DNA of 64,000 bases from Arthrobacter sp. AQ5-05 (GTDB lineage Bacteria > Actinomycetota > Actinomycetes > Actinomycetales > Micrococcaceae), in contig NZ_QMKQ01000003.1 of the NCBI RefSeq assembly GCF_003287975.1, forward strand, positions 186,001 to 250,000, read 5' to 3'. Positions 9,334 to 17,714 of this stretch are shown here, in pieces. Under the pieces are notes generated by a model that saw only the letters and a program-made list of their open reading frames with translations, was not told where the DNA came from and searched no databases. Position numbers and translations under genes: made by a program. Positions within the stretch are counted from its first letter, which is position 1. Each line of letters opens with the position of its first letter.

Positions 9334-9960
9334 ATGACCGATCCCATCTCGGCCCAAGCACAGCGCTTGGGCCGACGTACATTCTTGCGCGCAGCCTTGA
9401 TTGGTGCTGCCGTGCTGCCGCTGGCCGCATGCGTTGGCGACGAGGATCCCCTGGCCAAGCAAGCCCGCGAGGGCAACAACAAGAATTACATCGCCGGTGA
9501 CGGCTCCGTGCAGGAATACGGTCCGGAGTCGCGTACGGCCCCGGTGGAGATCCAGGCCGTTGCCTACGACGGAACCAAGATCGATTCGGCCGACTGGACC
9601 GACCAGGCGACCGTCCTGAACTTCTGGTACGCGGCTTGTGCCCCGTGCCGCATCGAGGCCCCGCACATGGTTGAGCTCAGCAAGGAGTTCAAGGGCAAGG
9701 TCGAATTCATTGGGATCAACGTGCGCGACGAGAAGGAAGCCGCCGAGGCATTCGAGCGCACCTTCGGCATCGAGTACCCCTCGATCCAGGACACCCAGGG
9801 TGCGATCCAACTGGCGATGACTAAATACGTCCCGCTCAAGGCCGTGCCCACCACGCTGGTGCTGGACAAACAGGGCCGGGTCTCGGCGCGCATCCTCGGA
9901 GTCGCCGAGAAACCAACGCTCAAGGCACTGATCAATACGGCTCTGACCGAGTCGTTGTGA
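9334..9960 (+). CDS. TlpA/ResA-type thioredoxin-like lipoprotein (CcsX role)
   Basis: A 208-residue exported thiol reductase expected to keep apocytochrome c cysteines reduced for haem attachment. The N-terminus has paired arginines (GRRTFLRAA), a hydrophobic stretch and a lipobox LAAC with Cys33, suggesting Tat-like export and lipidation. The active site is C102-A-P-C105 in the AhpC/TSA-Redoxin fold, with the cis-Pro segment AVPTTLVLD. It follows the phosphatase by four bases and overlaps ccdA by four, so electrons from CcdA to this protein fit the order. The ATG at 9334 starts the signal sequence. Confidence 0.9.
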   Translation: MTDPISAQAQRLGRRTFLRAALIGAAVLPLAACVGDEDPLAKQAREGNNKNYIAGDGSVQEYGPESRTAPVEIQAVAYDGTKIDSADWTDQATVLNFWYAACAPCRIEAPHMVELSKEFKGKVEFIGINVRDEKEAAEAFERTFGIEYPSIQDTQGAIQLAMTKYVPLKAVPTTLVLDKQGRVSARILGVAEKPTLKALINTALTESL

Positions 9961-10751
9961 TCAACACCGTGCTGGCCGGCGCCTTGATGCTGCCGGCCCA
10001 AGGTAACCAGTTTGCCGAGATCGTCCAGGACGGATCGCTGATTCTCGCTGTTCCCGTGGCCATCTTGGCGGGCCTTGTTTCATTCCTGTCGCCTTGCGTA
10101 CTGCCACTGGTACCGGGGTACCTGGGTTACGTCACCGGCCTTTCCGGCGCCGATCTCGCCGAGCAGAAACGCGGCCGCATGGTCGCCGGAATCGGCCTGT
10201 TCATCCTCGGATTCACGGTTGTCTTCATGCTCGCCGGTGTGCTCTTTTCACAGATCGCCGGATGGATGGTCTACAAGGGTGCGTGGGTCACGCAGCTCCT
10301 GGGCCTCGTGGTGATCTTCATGGGCATAGTCTTCATGGGGAAGTTCTCCTTCATGCAGCGAGAGGCCAAGATACACCGCAAGCCACCGGCGGGTCTCTGG
10401 GGGGCCCCTGTCCTGGGTCTGACCTTCGGATTGGGATGGGCGCCATGCATCGGCCCGACGCTGGCTGCTGTGTTGGCGATGAGCTCCGGCGTGGATCCGA
10501 ATCCGGGCAAGGGCGCACTGCTGACTTTCTTCTACTGCATGGGATTGGGACTGCCGTTCCTCTTCATCGCCATGGCAATACGCCGCGGCATGGGAGCCAT
10601 GCAATTCTTCCGTCGACACCAGTTGGCGATCATGCGCTTCGGCGGCGGCATGTTGATTCTTCTGGGAATCCTGATGGCCACCGGCCTGTGGGGTACCTGG
10701 GTTACGCAATTGCAGGATTGGTTCACCAATGAGATCAGGTTGCCCATCTAA
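9957..10751 (+). CDS. ccdA: cytochrome c biogenesis protein CcdA
   Basis: A 264-residue inner-membrane electron carrier that moves reducing power from cytoplasmic thioredoxin to extracytoplasmic thiol proteins. The redox cysteines are C47 in SFLSPCVLPLVPGYLGYVTG and C164 in GLGWAPCIGPTLA, in the first and fourth membrane helices. Six to seven hydrophobic segments are visible. The GTG start overlaps the tlpA stop (GTGA), which indicates translational coupling. The stop codon overlaps the resB ATG by one base. Confidence 0.93.
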   Translation: MINTVLAGALMLPAQGNQFAEIVQDGSLILAVPVAILAGLVSFLSPCVLPLVPGYLGYVTGLSGADLAEQKRGRMVAGIGLFILGFTVVFMLAGVLFSQIAGWMVYKGAWVTQLLGLVVIFMGIVFMGKFSFMQREAKIHRKPPAGLWGAPVLGLTFGLGWAPCIGPTLAAVLAMSSGVDPNPGKGALLTFFYCMGLGLPFLFIAMAIRRGMGAMQFFRRHQLAIMRFGGGMLILLGILMATGLWGTWVTQLQDWFTNEIRLPI

Positions 10752-12370
10752 TGGCGAAAAATGACATGAAAAAAGACGTAGCGGTCCCGGCCCTTGGGTT
10801 CGTTGGCATGCTGCGCTGGGCATGGACCCAGCTGACCAGCATGAAAACGGCGCTCTTCCTGCTGCTGCTGCTGGCAGTGGCTGCGGTGCCCGGGTCGCTC
10901 TTCCCCCAGCGTTCGGTGAATCCGGAGCAGGTAACCATCTACCTGACCAACAAGCCAACCGCCGGCGAATGGCTGGACCGCTTCCAGCTTTTCGACGTGT
11001 ACTCCTCGGTGTGGTTCTCGGCCATCTACATGCTGCTGTTCGTCTCGCTGATCGGTTGCATCCTGCCGCGTGTGAAAAAGCATGCCAAGGCGCTGCGCAC
11101 ACCACCTCCGCGCACTCCCTCGAGACTGAACCGGTTGCCGCAAAACGGCACCATCGAGATCCAGTCCGCGGCGGAGTCCGGCCTCAGCGACGCGGAAATC
11201 GCCAGGCAGGCCGCCGCGCTCTTGAAAAAACGCGGTTACCGGTCAGAGGCCCGTACCGAGGGCCCGACCCCGTCGGTGGGCGCCGAGCGCGGGTACATCC
11301 GTGAAATCGGCAACCTGCTGTTCCACATTTCCCTGGTGGGGCTCCTGGCCTCGGTGGGCATCGGCGGCGCCTTCGGGTACAACGGGCAACGCGTCCTGGT
11401 CGAGGGCGAGACGTTCGTGAACTCGCTGGTTTCCTACGATTCGTTCAAGCCCGGAACCTTCTTCAAGGAAGATTCCCTGGATCCGTACTCGGTGAAGCTC
11501 GACAAGTTCAACATCACCTTCGACCGCGAATCCACGACCCACTTCGGCCAGCCGATCGATTTCACCGCCGAGGTCGAGACCCGCCGCAGCCCGGATGCCG
11601 AACCCCAGAAGGAAACGATCCGGGTCAATCATCCGCTGCGCATCGATGGCGCGGACATGTACCTGGTCGGCAACGGCTATGCACCGGTGGTCACCGTTCG
11701 TGACGGCGCAGGAAACGTTGCGTTCAGCGGACCGGTGGTGTCGGTCCCCCAGGACGGCATGTACACCTCGCTGATGGTGATCAAGGCTCCCGACGCCAAG
11801 CCGGATCAGTTGGGCTTCCAGGGCTTCCTGCTGCCCACCGCGATGACGGACGAGACGGGGTTCGCGATTTCCGGGGACCCCAACGCCATCAATCCGCAAT
11901 TGCAGCTGAACTCGTACTACGGAAACCTGGGACTGGACGACGGCAATCCGCAAAACGTCTACGTTCTTGAAACCGACGCCCTGAAGGAACTGAACAACCG
12001 AAACCTCGACGCCGGGGGCATCGTGCTGTCGGCAGGACAGACCTACAAGCTGCCGGACGGCAAGGGAAGCATTTCCTTTGACGGTCTCAAGCGCTTTATC
12101 GGCGTGGACATCGCCTACGACCCGAGCAAGCGCCCCGTGGCGATCTTTGCAGCGCTTTCGCTGCTGGGACTGGGCATCTCACTGTTCACTGCACGACGCC
12201 GTGCCTGGGTGAAGGTCAAGACCTCGGTTGACGGATCGGGCCGTGAAGAGCGGATAATCGAATACGGATTGCTGGCCCGCGGTGAAGACCACGGACTTGA
12301 ATCCGAAGCCAAGGAGCTGCGCAAGCTTCTTGAGCAGCAGTGGCCCGCCGTTGAGCGAGCCGGAGTCTAG
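10751..12370 (+). CDS. resB: cytochrome c biogenesis protein ResB (Ccs1)
   Basis: A 539-residue subunit of the system II haem export and ligation complex, partner of CcsB. Membrane segments are visible near residues 33-50 (TALFLLLLLAVAAVPGSLF), 85-105 (FSAIYMLLFVSLIGCILP), 190-210 (LLFHISLVGLLASVGIGGAFGY) and 455-475 (VAIFAALSLLGLGISLFTA); between the last two lies a large extracytoplasmic domain. The family motifs FPQRS and KVKTS-type ends are present. It is coupled to ccdA (TAATG) and followed eight bases later by ccsB. Confidence 0.93.
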   Translation: MAKNDMKKDVAVPALGFVGMLRWAWTQLTSMKTALFLLLLLAVAAVPGSLFPQRSVNPEQVTIYLTNKPTAGEWLDRFQLFDVYSSVWFSAIYMLLFVSLIGCILPRVKKHAKALRTPPPRTPSRLNRLPQNGTIEIQSAAESGLSDAEIARQAAALLKKRGYRSEARTEGPTPSVGAERGYIREIGNLLFHISLVGLLASVGIGGAFGYNGQRVLVEGETFVNSLVSYDSFKPGTFFKEDSLDPYSVKLDKFNITFDRESTTHFGQPIDFTAEVETRRSPDAEPQKETIRVNHPLRIDGADMYLVGNGYAPVVTVRDGAGNVAFSGPVVSVPQDGMYTSLMVIKAPDAKPDQLGFQGFLLPTAMTDETGFAISGDPNAINPQLQLNSYYGNLGLDDGNPQNVYVLETDALKELNNRNLDAGGIVLSAGQTYKLPDGKGSISFDGLKRFIGVDIAYDPSKRPVAIFAALSLLGLGISLFTARRRAWVKVKTSVDGSGREERIIEYGLLARGEDHGLESEAKELRKLLEQQWPAVERAGV

Positions 12371-12378
12371 GAGACCGA

Positions 12379-13407
12379 ATGGAAAACAACATGCCCACGA
12401 TCAACGTGGCCTTGGGTCAGTACAGCGACCTGTTCATGTTGCTTGCCGCAATTGTCTACGCATCGGCCTTCGTGGCGTTCGCGTGGGATCTTGCGAAGTC
12501 AAGCAAGCTCATCCAGGAAATCGACGCCGCGACGCTTGCTTCGGAAAAGAAGGCCCTTGTCGCGGCCGGCGCCGTGGGAACACCACCCCCAGGCGGCGCG
12601 GAAAACGAGCTGGTCAATGACTCCATGACCTACACGGCCACCTCAGCCAAGCGCATGGCGGCCAAGGTTGCGGTCTCCCTGACCTGGCTGGGCGTGCTGT
12701 TGCAGGGCTTTGCCGTGGTCGCCCGCGGCATTGCTGCCGGCCGGGTCCCGTGGGGCAACATGTATGAGTTCCTGTCCACCGGTTCCTTCCTGGTGGCCCT
12801 CGTGTTCTCGCTCGTGCTGCTGAAGAAGGACCTGCGCTTCATGGGCACCTTCGTTATCGGCCTTGTCACCGTGATGCTGTGTGGCGCCACCATGGGCTTC
12901 CCGACACCGGTCGCACACCTGGTGCCGGCCCTGCAGAGCTACTGGCTGATCATTCATGTGTCCATTGCCGTGCTGGCCTCGTCGTTGTTCACCATCACCT
13001 TCGCGATGAACGTGCTCCAGCTGGTCCAGCACGCACGGATGGATGCGCTGGCCGCGGGCAAACCGGACAAGATGCCGTTCATGCGGCTGGTCCCCGGTGC
13101 CGCCCCCTTGGAAAACTTCGCCTACCGCATCAACGCGGTGGCCTTCGTGATGTGGACCTTCACCGTAATGGCCGGGGCCATCTGGGCCGAGGCCGCCTGG
13201 GGCCGCTACTGGGGTTGGGACACCAAGGAGGTCTGGAGCTTCGTGATCTGGGTTGTCTACGCGGGTTACCTGCACGCCCGGGCAACAGGAGGCTGGACGG
13301 GTGCACGCTCGGCATGGCTGAGCATCATCGGCTACCTCTGCATCGTCTTCAACTTCACCGTTGTGAACATCTACTTCAACGGCCTGCACTCCTACGCGGG
13401 TTTGTAG
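12379..13407 (+). CDS. ccsB: cytochrome c biogenesis protein CcsB/CcsA (haem handling)
   Basis: A 342-residue polytopic membrane protein that presents haem for attachment to apocytochromes. The tryptophan-rich WWD-type signature WGRYWGWDTKEVW is at residues 274-286. Candidate haem-ligand histidines are H180 (PVAHLVP), H193 (IIHVSIA) and the one in YAGYLHARATGG. Eight or so membrane helices can be traced. GGAG precedes the ATG. It is the last gene of the operon and is followed within 20 bases by a 17-base perfect hairpin. Confidence 0.93.
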   Translation: MENNMPTINVALGQYSDLFMLLAAIVYASAFVAFAWDLAKSSKLIQEIDAATLASEKKALVAAGAVGTPPPGGAENELVNDSMTYTATSAKRMAAKVAVSLTWLGVLLQGFAVVARGIAAGRVPWGNMYEFLSTGSFLVALVFSLVLLKKDLRFMGTFVIGLVTVMLCGATMGFPTPVAHLVPALQSYWLIIHVSIAVLASSLFTITFAMNVLQLVQHARMDALAAGKPDKMPFMRLVPGAAPLENFAYRINAVAFVMWTFTVMAGAIWAEAAWGRYWGWDTKEVWSFVIWVVYAGYLHARATGGWTGARSAWLSIIGYLCIVFNFTVVNIYFNGLHSYAGL

Positions 13408-13425
13408 AGACACCACGCTGCACCC

Positions 13426-13463
13426 GGTGGCCCCGTACCCGCATTTGCGGGTACGGGGCCACC
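13426..13463 (+). terminator. terminator of the cytochrome c maturation operon
   Basis: A 17-base perfect inverted repeat (13426-13442 with 13447-13463) with an ATTT loop lies 18 bases after the ccsB stop. No T-run follows, as is common in high-GC actinobacteria. Confidence 0.85.
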
Positions 13464-13714
13464 GCCGCGTTAACCGGCCCGTCGAGGGCCCGCTGGCAGC
13501 CTTGGGCCAAACAGCAGCAGTCGCCTTTCGGGCCGCTTTCTGGCATAGCCCCTTCCCGGGTTGTGGTCCGCTCTTGGTCTGTTGGGGCGTCGGTGGGAAC
13601 CAGAAGCCCAGCGAAGATGCGACGCCTTTCCCGGGGAGTTTTCTTCCCTGCGTGGGAACACACCTGTTCACCACGTAGACAGAAGTACACTCTGGACACC
13701 ACAATTCACAGGAG
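13464..13714. other. non-coding stretch before the ATPase remnant
   Basis: No gene is supported here. Open frames on both strands lack ribosome sites and family features. It may contain the decayed promoter and N-terminus of the ATPase remnant that follows. Confidence 0.5.
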
Positions 13715-14545
13715 GAGCCGGGGCCGATCGCGGCACGACACGGAACCCGTTCCGCCCTGCTGGACGAATTCGCCTATGGCCTGCAGATCCGTACCGGGGT
13801 GCCGGGAGCGCTGAGCATTTTCACCGGTGCCCGGGGCCTGGGCACGAAAGCCATGCCCGGCGAAGCGGAGGGATTCGCACGCTCCCATGGGTGGTGGTCT
13901 CGGAGACGGAGCCCCGGGTTCCGGGGCCGGATTGGCGAAGTGACGCGCGCAGCGGCGGAAGCGCCGGGGCAAGGGACGGCCGGCCGGTGCATCACCGGCA
14001 TCGGTGCTGAAGGGTTCACGATCACCTCGCAACTGCCGCCTGCACTGCAACAGGGATGGAGGCAACAGGGGGAGATGCCGCGGAGATTGATGGATGTCTG
14101 GCAAACCTGGCTGGCCATCACCATGGATGAGATCCATGGCGCCAACCGCGATGAGTTCGTGCGGCTGGCTGCCTTTGTGCAGCGTTTTATTCGCGAGGGG
14201 CTTCCGGTGGCACTGCTGTTTGCCGGCCCGCCGGCAGAAGTCTCCGACCTGATCAACGAGGGTGTCGCGACATCCCTGCGGCGCGCGGACCATATGGACC
14301 TGCAAGCCGCAGCCATCCAAGATGTTGAAGCATCGTTCCTGGAGGTATTCGCAGGAGTAGAGTACGCAGCCAAACCGGATCTTATTCGCAAGGCTGTTGA
14401 ATCCACCGGCGCCACGGGGATGCGAAAATATGATCGGCAACCTCCGGGCCCGGTTCATCGGCACGGGACTTGTCCAACCAGCAGGGCGTGGGCTGCTCGA
14501 ATTCCCCATCCCGGGAGTCCGGGTGCATCTGCGAGGGGCCCAAGA
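13715..14545 (+). pseudogene. remnant of an AAA-type ATPase (frameshifted, internally deleted)
   Basis: The family pattern can be followed only by changing frame. RSALLDEFAYGLQIRTGVPG leads into GALSIFTGARGLGTKAM, where a Walker A (G-x-x-G-x-G-K-T) would be but Lys-Thr is scrambled. FARSHGW then continues as VVVSETEP in another frame and returns as GRIGEVTR. A Walker B-like MDEIHGANRDEF, VALLFAGPPAEVSDLINEGV, ATSLRRADHMDL and IRKAVESTG follow. The C-terminal hallmark GRGLLEFPIPGVRVHLR is found at about 14482-14532, with the middle of the domain missing. These features fit a large family of Arthrobacter ATP-binding proteins. Boundaries are approximate. Confidence 0.6.
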
Positions 14546-15005
14546 CCGAACGTCCCCGGGCGTCGTCCTTTCTGCCGAAGAGCACAACGGCCAGGACTTC
14601 GAGGTGCAAGGCAACGAGCATGACGGCTACTGGGTGCACTGCGGTGGCGTTTTCGTGTCGTCCTTCAGCTGCACCGTCGATCCAGGGGTACACGGACCGA
14701 TCCGGGATGCCGCACTGGAAGAACTCGAAGATCCGATGACTGGGCCCTGGAACCCCGCGACGGCAAGGCCACCGCAGAAGGAAACCAGTTTGCATCCGGC
14801 ATCCGGGCGAAGCGGGAGAAGGCAGTGGTATTCAATGGTGATCGACCTCACGTTCAAATGTGCATGAATATCGTGCGTTTTGGCTCGAATAGCACGAATG
14901 GTCCGTCGATTTCTGCTGAAAAATGCCGTGATCCCGGTGAAATTCACTGCATTTACCGCTCGATTAGGCTGGTGGGCAAAGCGCTGTTATTGTTGTATCT
15001 ACCGA
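14546..15005. other. gene-free region before tRNA-fMet
   Basis: An open frame continues to 14867 (containing DFEVQGNEHDGYWVHCGG) in the frame of the ATPase tail, but its composition is not convincing and no family is recognised. The last 130 bases are AT-richer and carry the presumed tRNA promoter, with TAGGCT near 14965. Confidence 0.4.
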
Positions 15006-15079
<74 letters not shown>

Positions 15080-15084
15080 CAAAG

Positions 15085-15122
15085 AAGAAGCTCTTGTTCC
15101 AGACCCGGGACAAGAGCTTCTT
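15085..15122 (+). terminator. terminator of tRNA-fMet
   Basis: AAGAAGCTCTTGT (15085-15097) pairs perfectly with 15110-15122 across a 12-base loop. Confidence 0.75.
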
Positions 15123-15407
15123 GCATTTCCGGGGCACCCGGGCCTATGGCTAGTGCAATGCCCCGCATCTCACAGCGCTTGCCTGCGAGCATGGCCCCGT
15201 GCTTCCGGCTCCGCCTTGAAGCCCGGCGGCAACGCGGAAGCCCGGGTGGTGACCGCCGAAAACGGAGCGGTGCTCCGGGGCAAAGCAAGAATCTCTTGCT
15301 CGAAATCAATTCTTGATGCTAGGCTCGGCAATTGCCGATCATTGAAAGCGATCGACTTAATCAAGATCCCGCTCTTGGGAAACAACCTGATCTGAAAGGA
15401 AAGAACC
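15123..15407. other. intergenic region, possible promoter for the small ORF and rtcB
   Basis: No gene is supported. TTGCTC near 15296 and TAGGCT 18 bases later make a possible promoter reading towards the small ORF and rtcB. Confidence 0.35.
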
Positions 15408-15506
15408 ATGTTGAATCTGCAGATGACTCAATCAAATGCTCTTTCCATGCGCCTATTCAAGCGCCAGTACAAGCAAGAACCAGGCCCTCGGCTGCCCCGC
15501 TCATAG
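15408..15506 (+). CDS. candidate 32-residue upstream ORF of rtcB
   Basis: ATG at 15408 is preceded by AAAGGAAAG at a good distance and opens a 32-codon frame beginning MLNLQMTQSNALSMRLFKRQ and ending with a Pro/Arg-rich tail. No family is recognised. It is followed by a hairpin with a T-run and then rtcB. It could be a short regulatory ORF whose translation affects read-through into rtcB, or a chance frame with a fortuitous ribosome site. Confidence 0.35.
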   Translation: MLNLQMTQSNALSMRLFKRQYKQEPGPRLPRS

Positions 15507-15533
15507 ACTTCTGCACGCCAGCAGCAAGACAAG

Positions 15534-15569
15534 CCCCGCAACCACACACCGGTTCGGGGTTACTTTTTT
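15534..15569 (+). terminator. intrinsic terminator between the small ORF and rtcB
   Basis: CCCCG (15534-15538) and AACC (15540-15543) pair with GGTT and CGGGG (15551-15559), with one bulged C, followed by TAC and six T residues. This is the clearest T-tract terminator in the window, and it lies 80 bases before the rtcB start, so it could act as an attenuator. Confidence 0.7.
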
Positions 15570-15649
15570 GGATCCGATCATTTCCCCGAACCTTTCTAAA
15601 TTTGCCGTGAATTTCCACGGCAAAGAAAACAACACCAGAAAGCGAAATC

Positions 15650-16816
15650 GTGGAGACCATCAACAGCCGGCTCAAGAACTGGGCATCCATCCTGGATGAG
15701 AAGACCCGTGAGCAGGCAATCACCGCCTCGAAGATGGCATTCATCTTCCCCCACCTGGCCTTGATGCCCGATGCCCACCTTGGCAAGGGAGCAACCGTCG
15801 GGTCCGTCATCCCCACTCTGGGAGCCATCATTCCCGCAGCGGTCGGGGTGGACATCGGCTGCGGCATGATCGCGGTGAAGACCCAGTACTGCGCTCGCCA
15901 GCTGCCCAAGGACCGCAAGCCGCTGCGTGAGGACATCGAGCGCGCGATTCCACTCTCGGCGGGCAAGTACAACCGCAAGGTCGTAGCCACAGCGGTGCCA
16001 CGCATTGCCGAGCTCAGGGACCTCGCGGAGCGGGCGGGCTTCGATCCGGCAAGCTATGCGGGAAACTGGGAACTGCAGCTGGGGTCGCTCGGCTCGGGAA
16101 ACCATTTCATTGAAGTCTCCCTGGACGAAGACGACAACGTGTGGCTGTTCCTGCACTCAGGCTCCCGCGGAGTAGGGAACCGGATCGCCACCAAGCACAT
16201 CAAAGTCGCCCAGCAGGTCGCCAAGAAGTACTGGATCGAACTTCCCGACCCGGATCTTGCTTACCTGGTGGAGGGGACCGAGGAATTCGCTGCCTACATC
16301 CGGGAACTCCGGTGGGCGCAGCATTTCGCACTGCTCAACCGCGAGGAAATGATGGACCGGGTCATCCGCCAGTTCAGCGAATGGGTTGGGGGAGACGTGC
16401 GGGAAATTGAGCGGATCAACTGCCACCACAACTTCACCGAGAAGGAAACGCACTTCGGCAAGTCGGTGTGGCTCTCACGCAAGGGGGCCATCCGCGCCCG
16501 CCAGGGGGACCCGGGGCTGATCCCCGGGTCCATGGGCACTGCATCCTACGTGGTGATCGGCAAGGGCAACGCCGTGGCGCTGGATTCATCGCCGCACGGT
16601 GCCGGCCGGGAATACTCGCGTTCGGCAGCCCGAAAGACCTTCAGTGTGGAGCAGTTGCGTGAAGCGATGAAGGGGATCGAGTACCGCGACACCGACGCCT
16701 TCATCGATGAGATCCCTGGTGCCTACAAGCCGATTGACCAGGTCATGGAGGATGCTGACGACCTGGTGGACGTGAGGCACAAGCTGCGCCAGATCATCAA
16801 CGTCAAGGGCGATTAA
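15650..16816 (+). CDS. rtcB: RNA-splicing ligase RtcB
   Basis: A 388-residue GTP/Mn2+-dependent ligase that joins 2',3'-cyclic phosphate ends to 5'-OH ends, for RNA repair. Motifs are DAHLGKG (41-47), GVDIGCGM (66-73, with the metal-binding Cys), GSLGSGNHFIEV, HSGSRGVGN and the guanylylated His region HGAGREYSRSAA. Length is normal for the bacterial short form. The start is GTG 15650, with AGAAAG about nine bases upstream; no in-frame ATG fits. No rtcA, rtcR or archease gene is adjacent, so the usual sigma-54 control is absent; a terminator lies just upstream. Confidence 0.93.
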   Translation: METINSRLKNWASILDEKTREQAITASKMAFIFPHLALMPDAHLGKGATVGSVIPTLGAIIPAAVGVDIGCGMIAVKTQYCARQLPKDRKPLREDIERAIPLSAGKYNRKVVATAVPRIAELRDLAERAGFDPASYAGNWELQLGSLGSGNHFIEVSLDEDDNVWLFLHSGSRGVGNRIATKHIKVAQQVAKKYWIELPDPDLAYLVEGTEEFAAYIRELRWAQHFALLNREEMMDRVIRQFSEWVGGDVREIERINCHHNFTEKETHFGKSVWLSRKGAIRARQGDPGLIPGSMGTASYVVIGKGNAVALDSSPHGAGREYSRSAARKTFSVEQLREAMKGIEYRDTDAFIDEIPGAYKPIDQVMEDADDLVDVRHKLRQIINVKGD

Positions 16817-16883
16817 GCAGATGGGTGGTGGCCCAAGGGAATCCTTGGACCACCACCCCGGAGTTTCGGGATCGAGCGAGCGA

Positions 16884-17300
16884 TTACGGCGTGTGCCGCG
16901 GTGTTTCCTCGGTGGGGTTTCCACCTTCGTCGCGGGGTTTGCCTTCTTCGCGTAGCTTGCGTTCGCGGGCTTCGAGTTCGGCTTCCTTGCGGCGCAGTTC
17001 GTCCTCGCGGGCCTTGTTGCGGCGCTGCGTTTCCAGGTTGCGGAGGAATTCGGGGTCGTCGTCCGGTGCGCCGGTGGCGGGCCTCTTGGCCTGGGTGGGC
17101 TGCGCGTAGGTGCTGGAGGACGGGCGGCCCAACCAGAACCACAGTCCTGCTCCGATCAGTGGAAGCAGGACGATTGCCGCTATCCAACCTGTCTTGGGCA
17201 GCGAACGCACATCACTCGGACGCGTACGCACGCATTCGATCAAGGCATAGATGGTTACTGCGAGTGCAACCAACGCCATAAAAATAAAGTTCCTGACCAT
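16884..17300 (-). CDS. PLDc_N domain membrane protein
   Basis: A 138-residue protein. Residues 1-60 are two membrane helices with the phospholipase D N-terminal domain pattern (ALIECVRTRPSDVRSLPKTGWIAAIVLLPLIGAGLWFWLG). Residues 80-138 are a highly charged, probably coiled-coil tail (RNLETQRRNKAREDELRRKE and so on). It has no catalytic HKD motif, so it is not a phospholipase. It is divergent from the DUF4229 gene, 52 bases away. The role is unknown; the neighbourhood matches the cytochrome c/menaquinone region of related genomes. Confidence 0.8.
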   Translation of the reverse strand: MVRNFIFMALVALAVTIYALIECVRTRPSDVRSLPKTGWIAAIVLLPLIGAGLWFWLGRPSSSTYAQPTQAKRPATGAPDDDPEFLRNLETQRRNKAREDELRRKEAELEARERKLREEGKPRDEGGNPTEETPRHTP

Positions 17301-17352
17301 GCCTACAGTCTAGTGAATTTATCTGTGTTCTGGCTGCGTATAGACTGGAGGG

Positions 17353-17622
17353 GTGCAGTTCTTCAAGTACACCGTGATCCGGTTAGCCCTTTTCTTCGTA
17401 GTTTTCCTTCCACTGGTCTTCCTTTTGCAGTGGCCGCTGTACACGGCCGGCCTCATCGCGCTGGTGATCGCCTTTGCGCTGAGCTACCTGTTCCTGAACA
17501 AGATGCGATTGGCGGCGAACGCCGAGGTGCAGAAGATGTTCAATGCAAGGGGCCCCAAGAAGACCAGGCACGATTTGGAGGACGAGGAAGCCGAAGACCG
17601 CTTCCTCGACAACGGACAGTAA
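17353..17622 (+). CDS. DUF4229 small membrane protein
   Basis: An 89-residue protein with two membrane helices (residues 7-28 and 31-48) and a charged C-terminal half with KKTRHDLEDEEAEDRF. It matches the DUF4229 pattern found near menaquinone biosynthesis genes in actinobacteria. The GTG at 17353 follows GGAGGG with good spacing. Function is unknown. Confidence 0.8.
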   Translation: MQFFKYTVIRLALFFVVFLPLVFLLQWPLYTAGLIALVIAFALSYLFLNKMRLAANAEVQKMFNARGPKKTRHDLEDEEAEDRFLDNGQ

Positions 17623-17641
17623 TTTTCGCATCCATGCGGCA

Positions 17642-17687
17642 GAGGGGCTGCGCATTGCACGCGTCGGTGTGCAGAGCGCGGCCCCTC
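17642..17687. terminator. bidirectional terminator between the DUF4229 and GntR genes
   Basis: GAGGGGCTGCGC (17642-17653) pairs with GCGCGGCCCCTC (17676-17687) with one mismatch, enclosing a smaller inverted repeat. Confidence 0.65.
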
Positions 17688-17714
17688 GGGATTTATGGGG
17701 AGCCCGGGCGTTGG

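Noticed and set aside
14546-14867. Hypothetical protein continuing from the ATPase tail
   Set aside because: No ribosome site, no recognisable fold, and it follows a decayed gene; openness is expected by chance in high-GC DNA.
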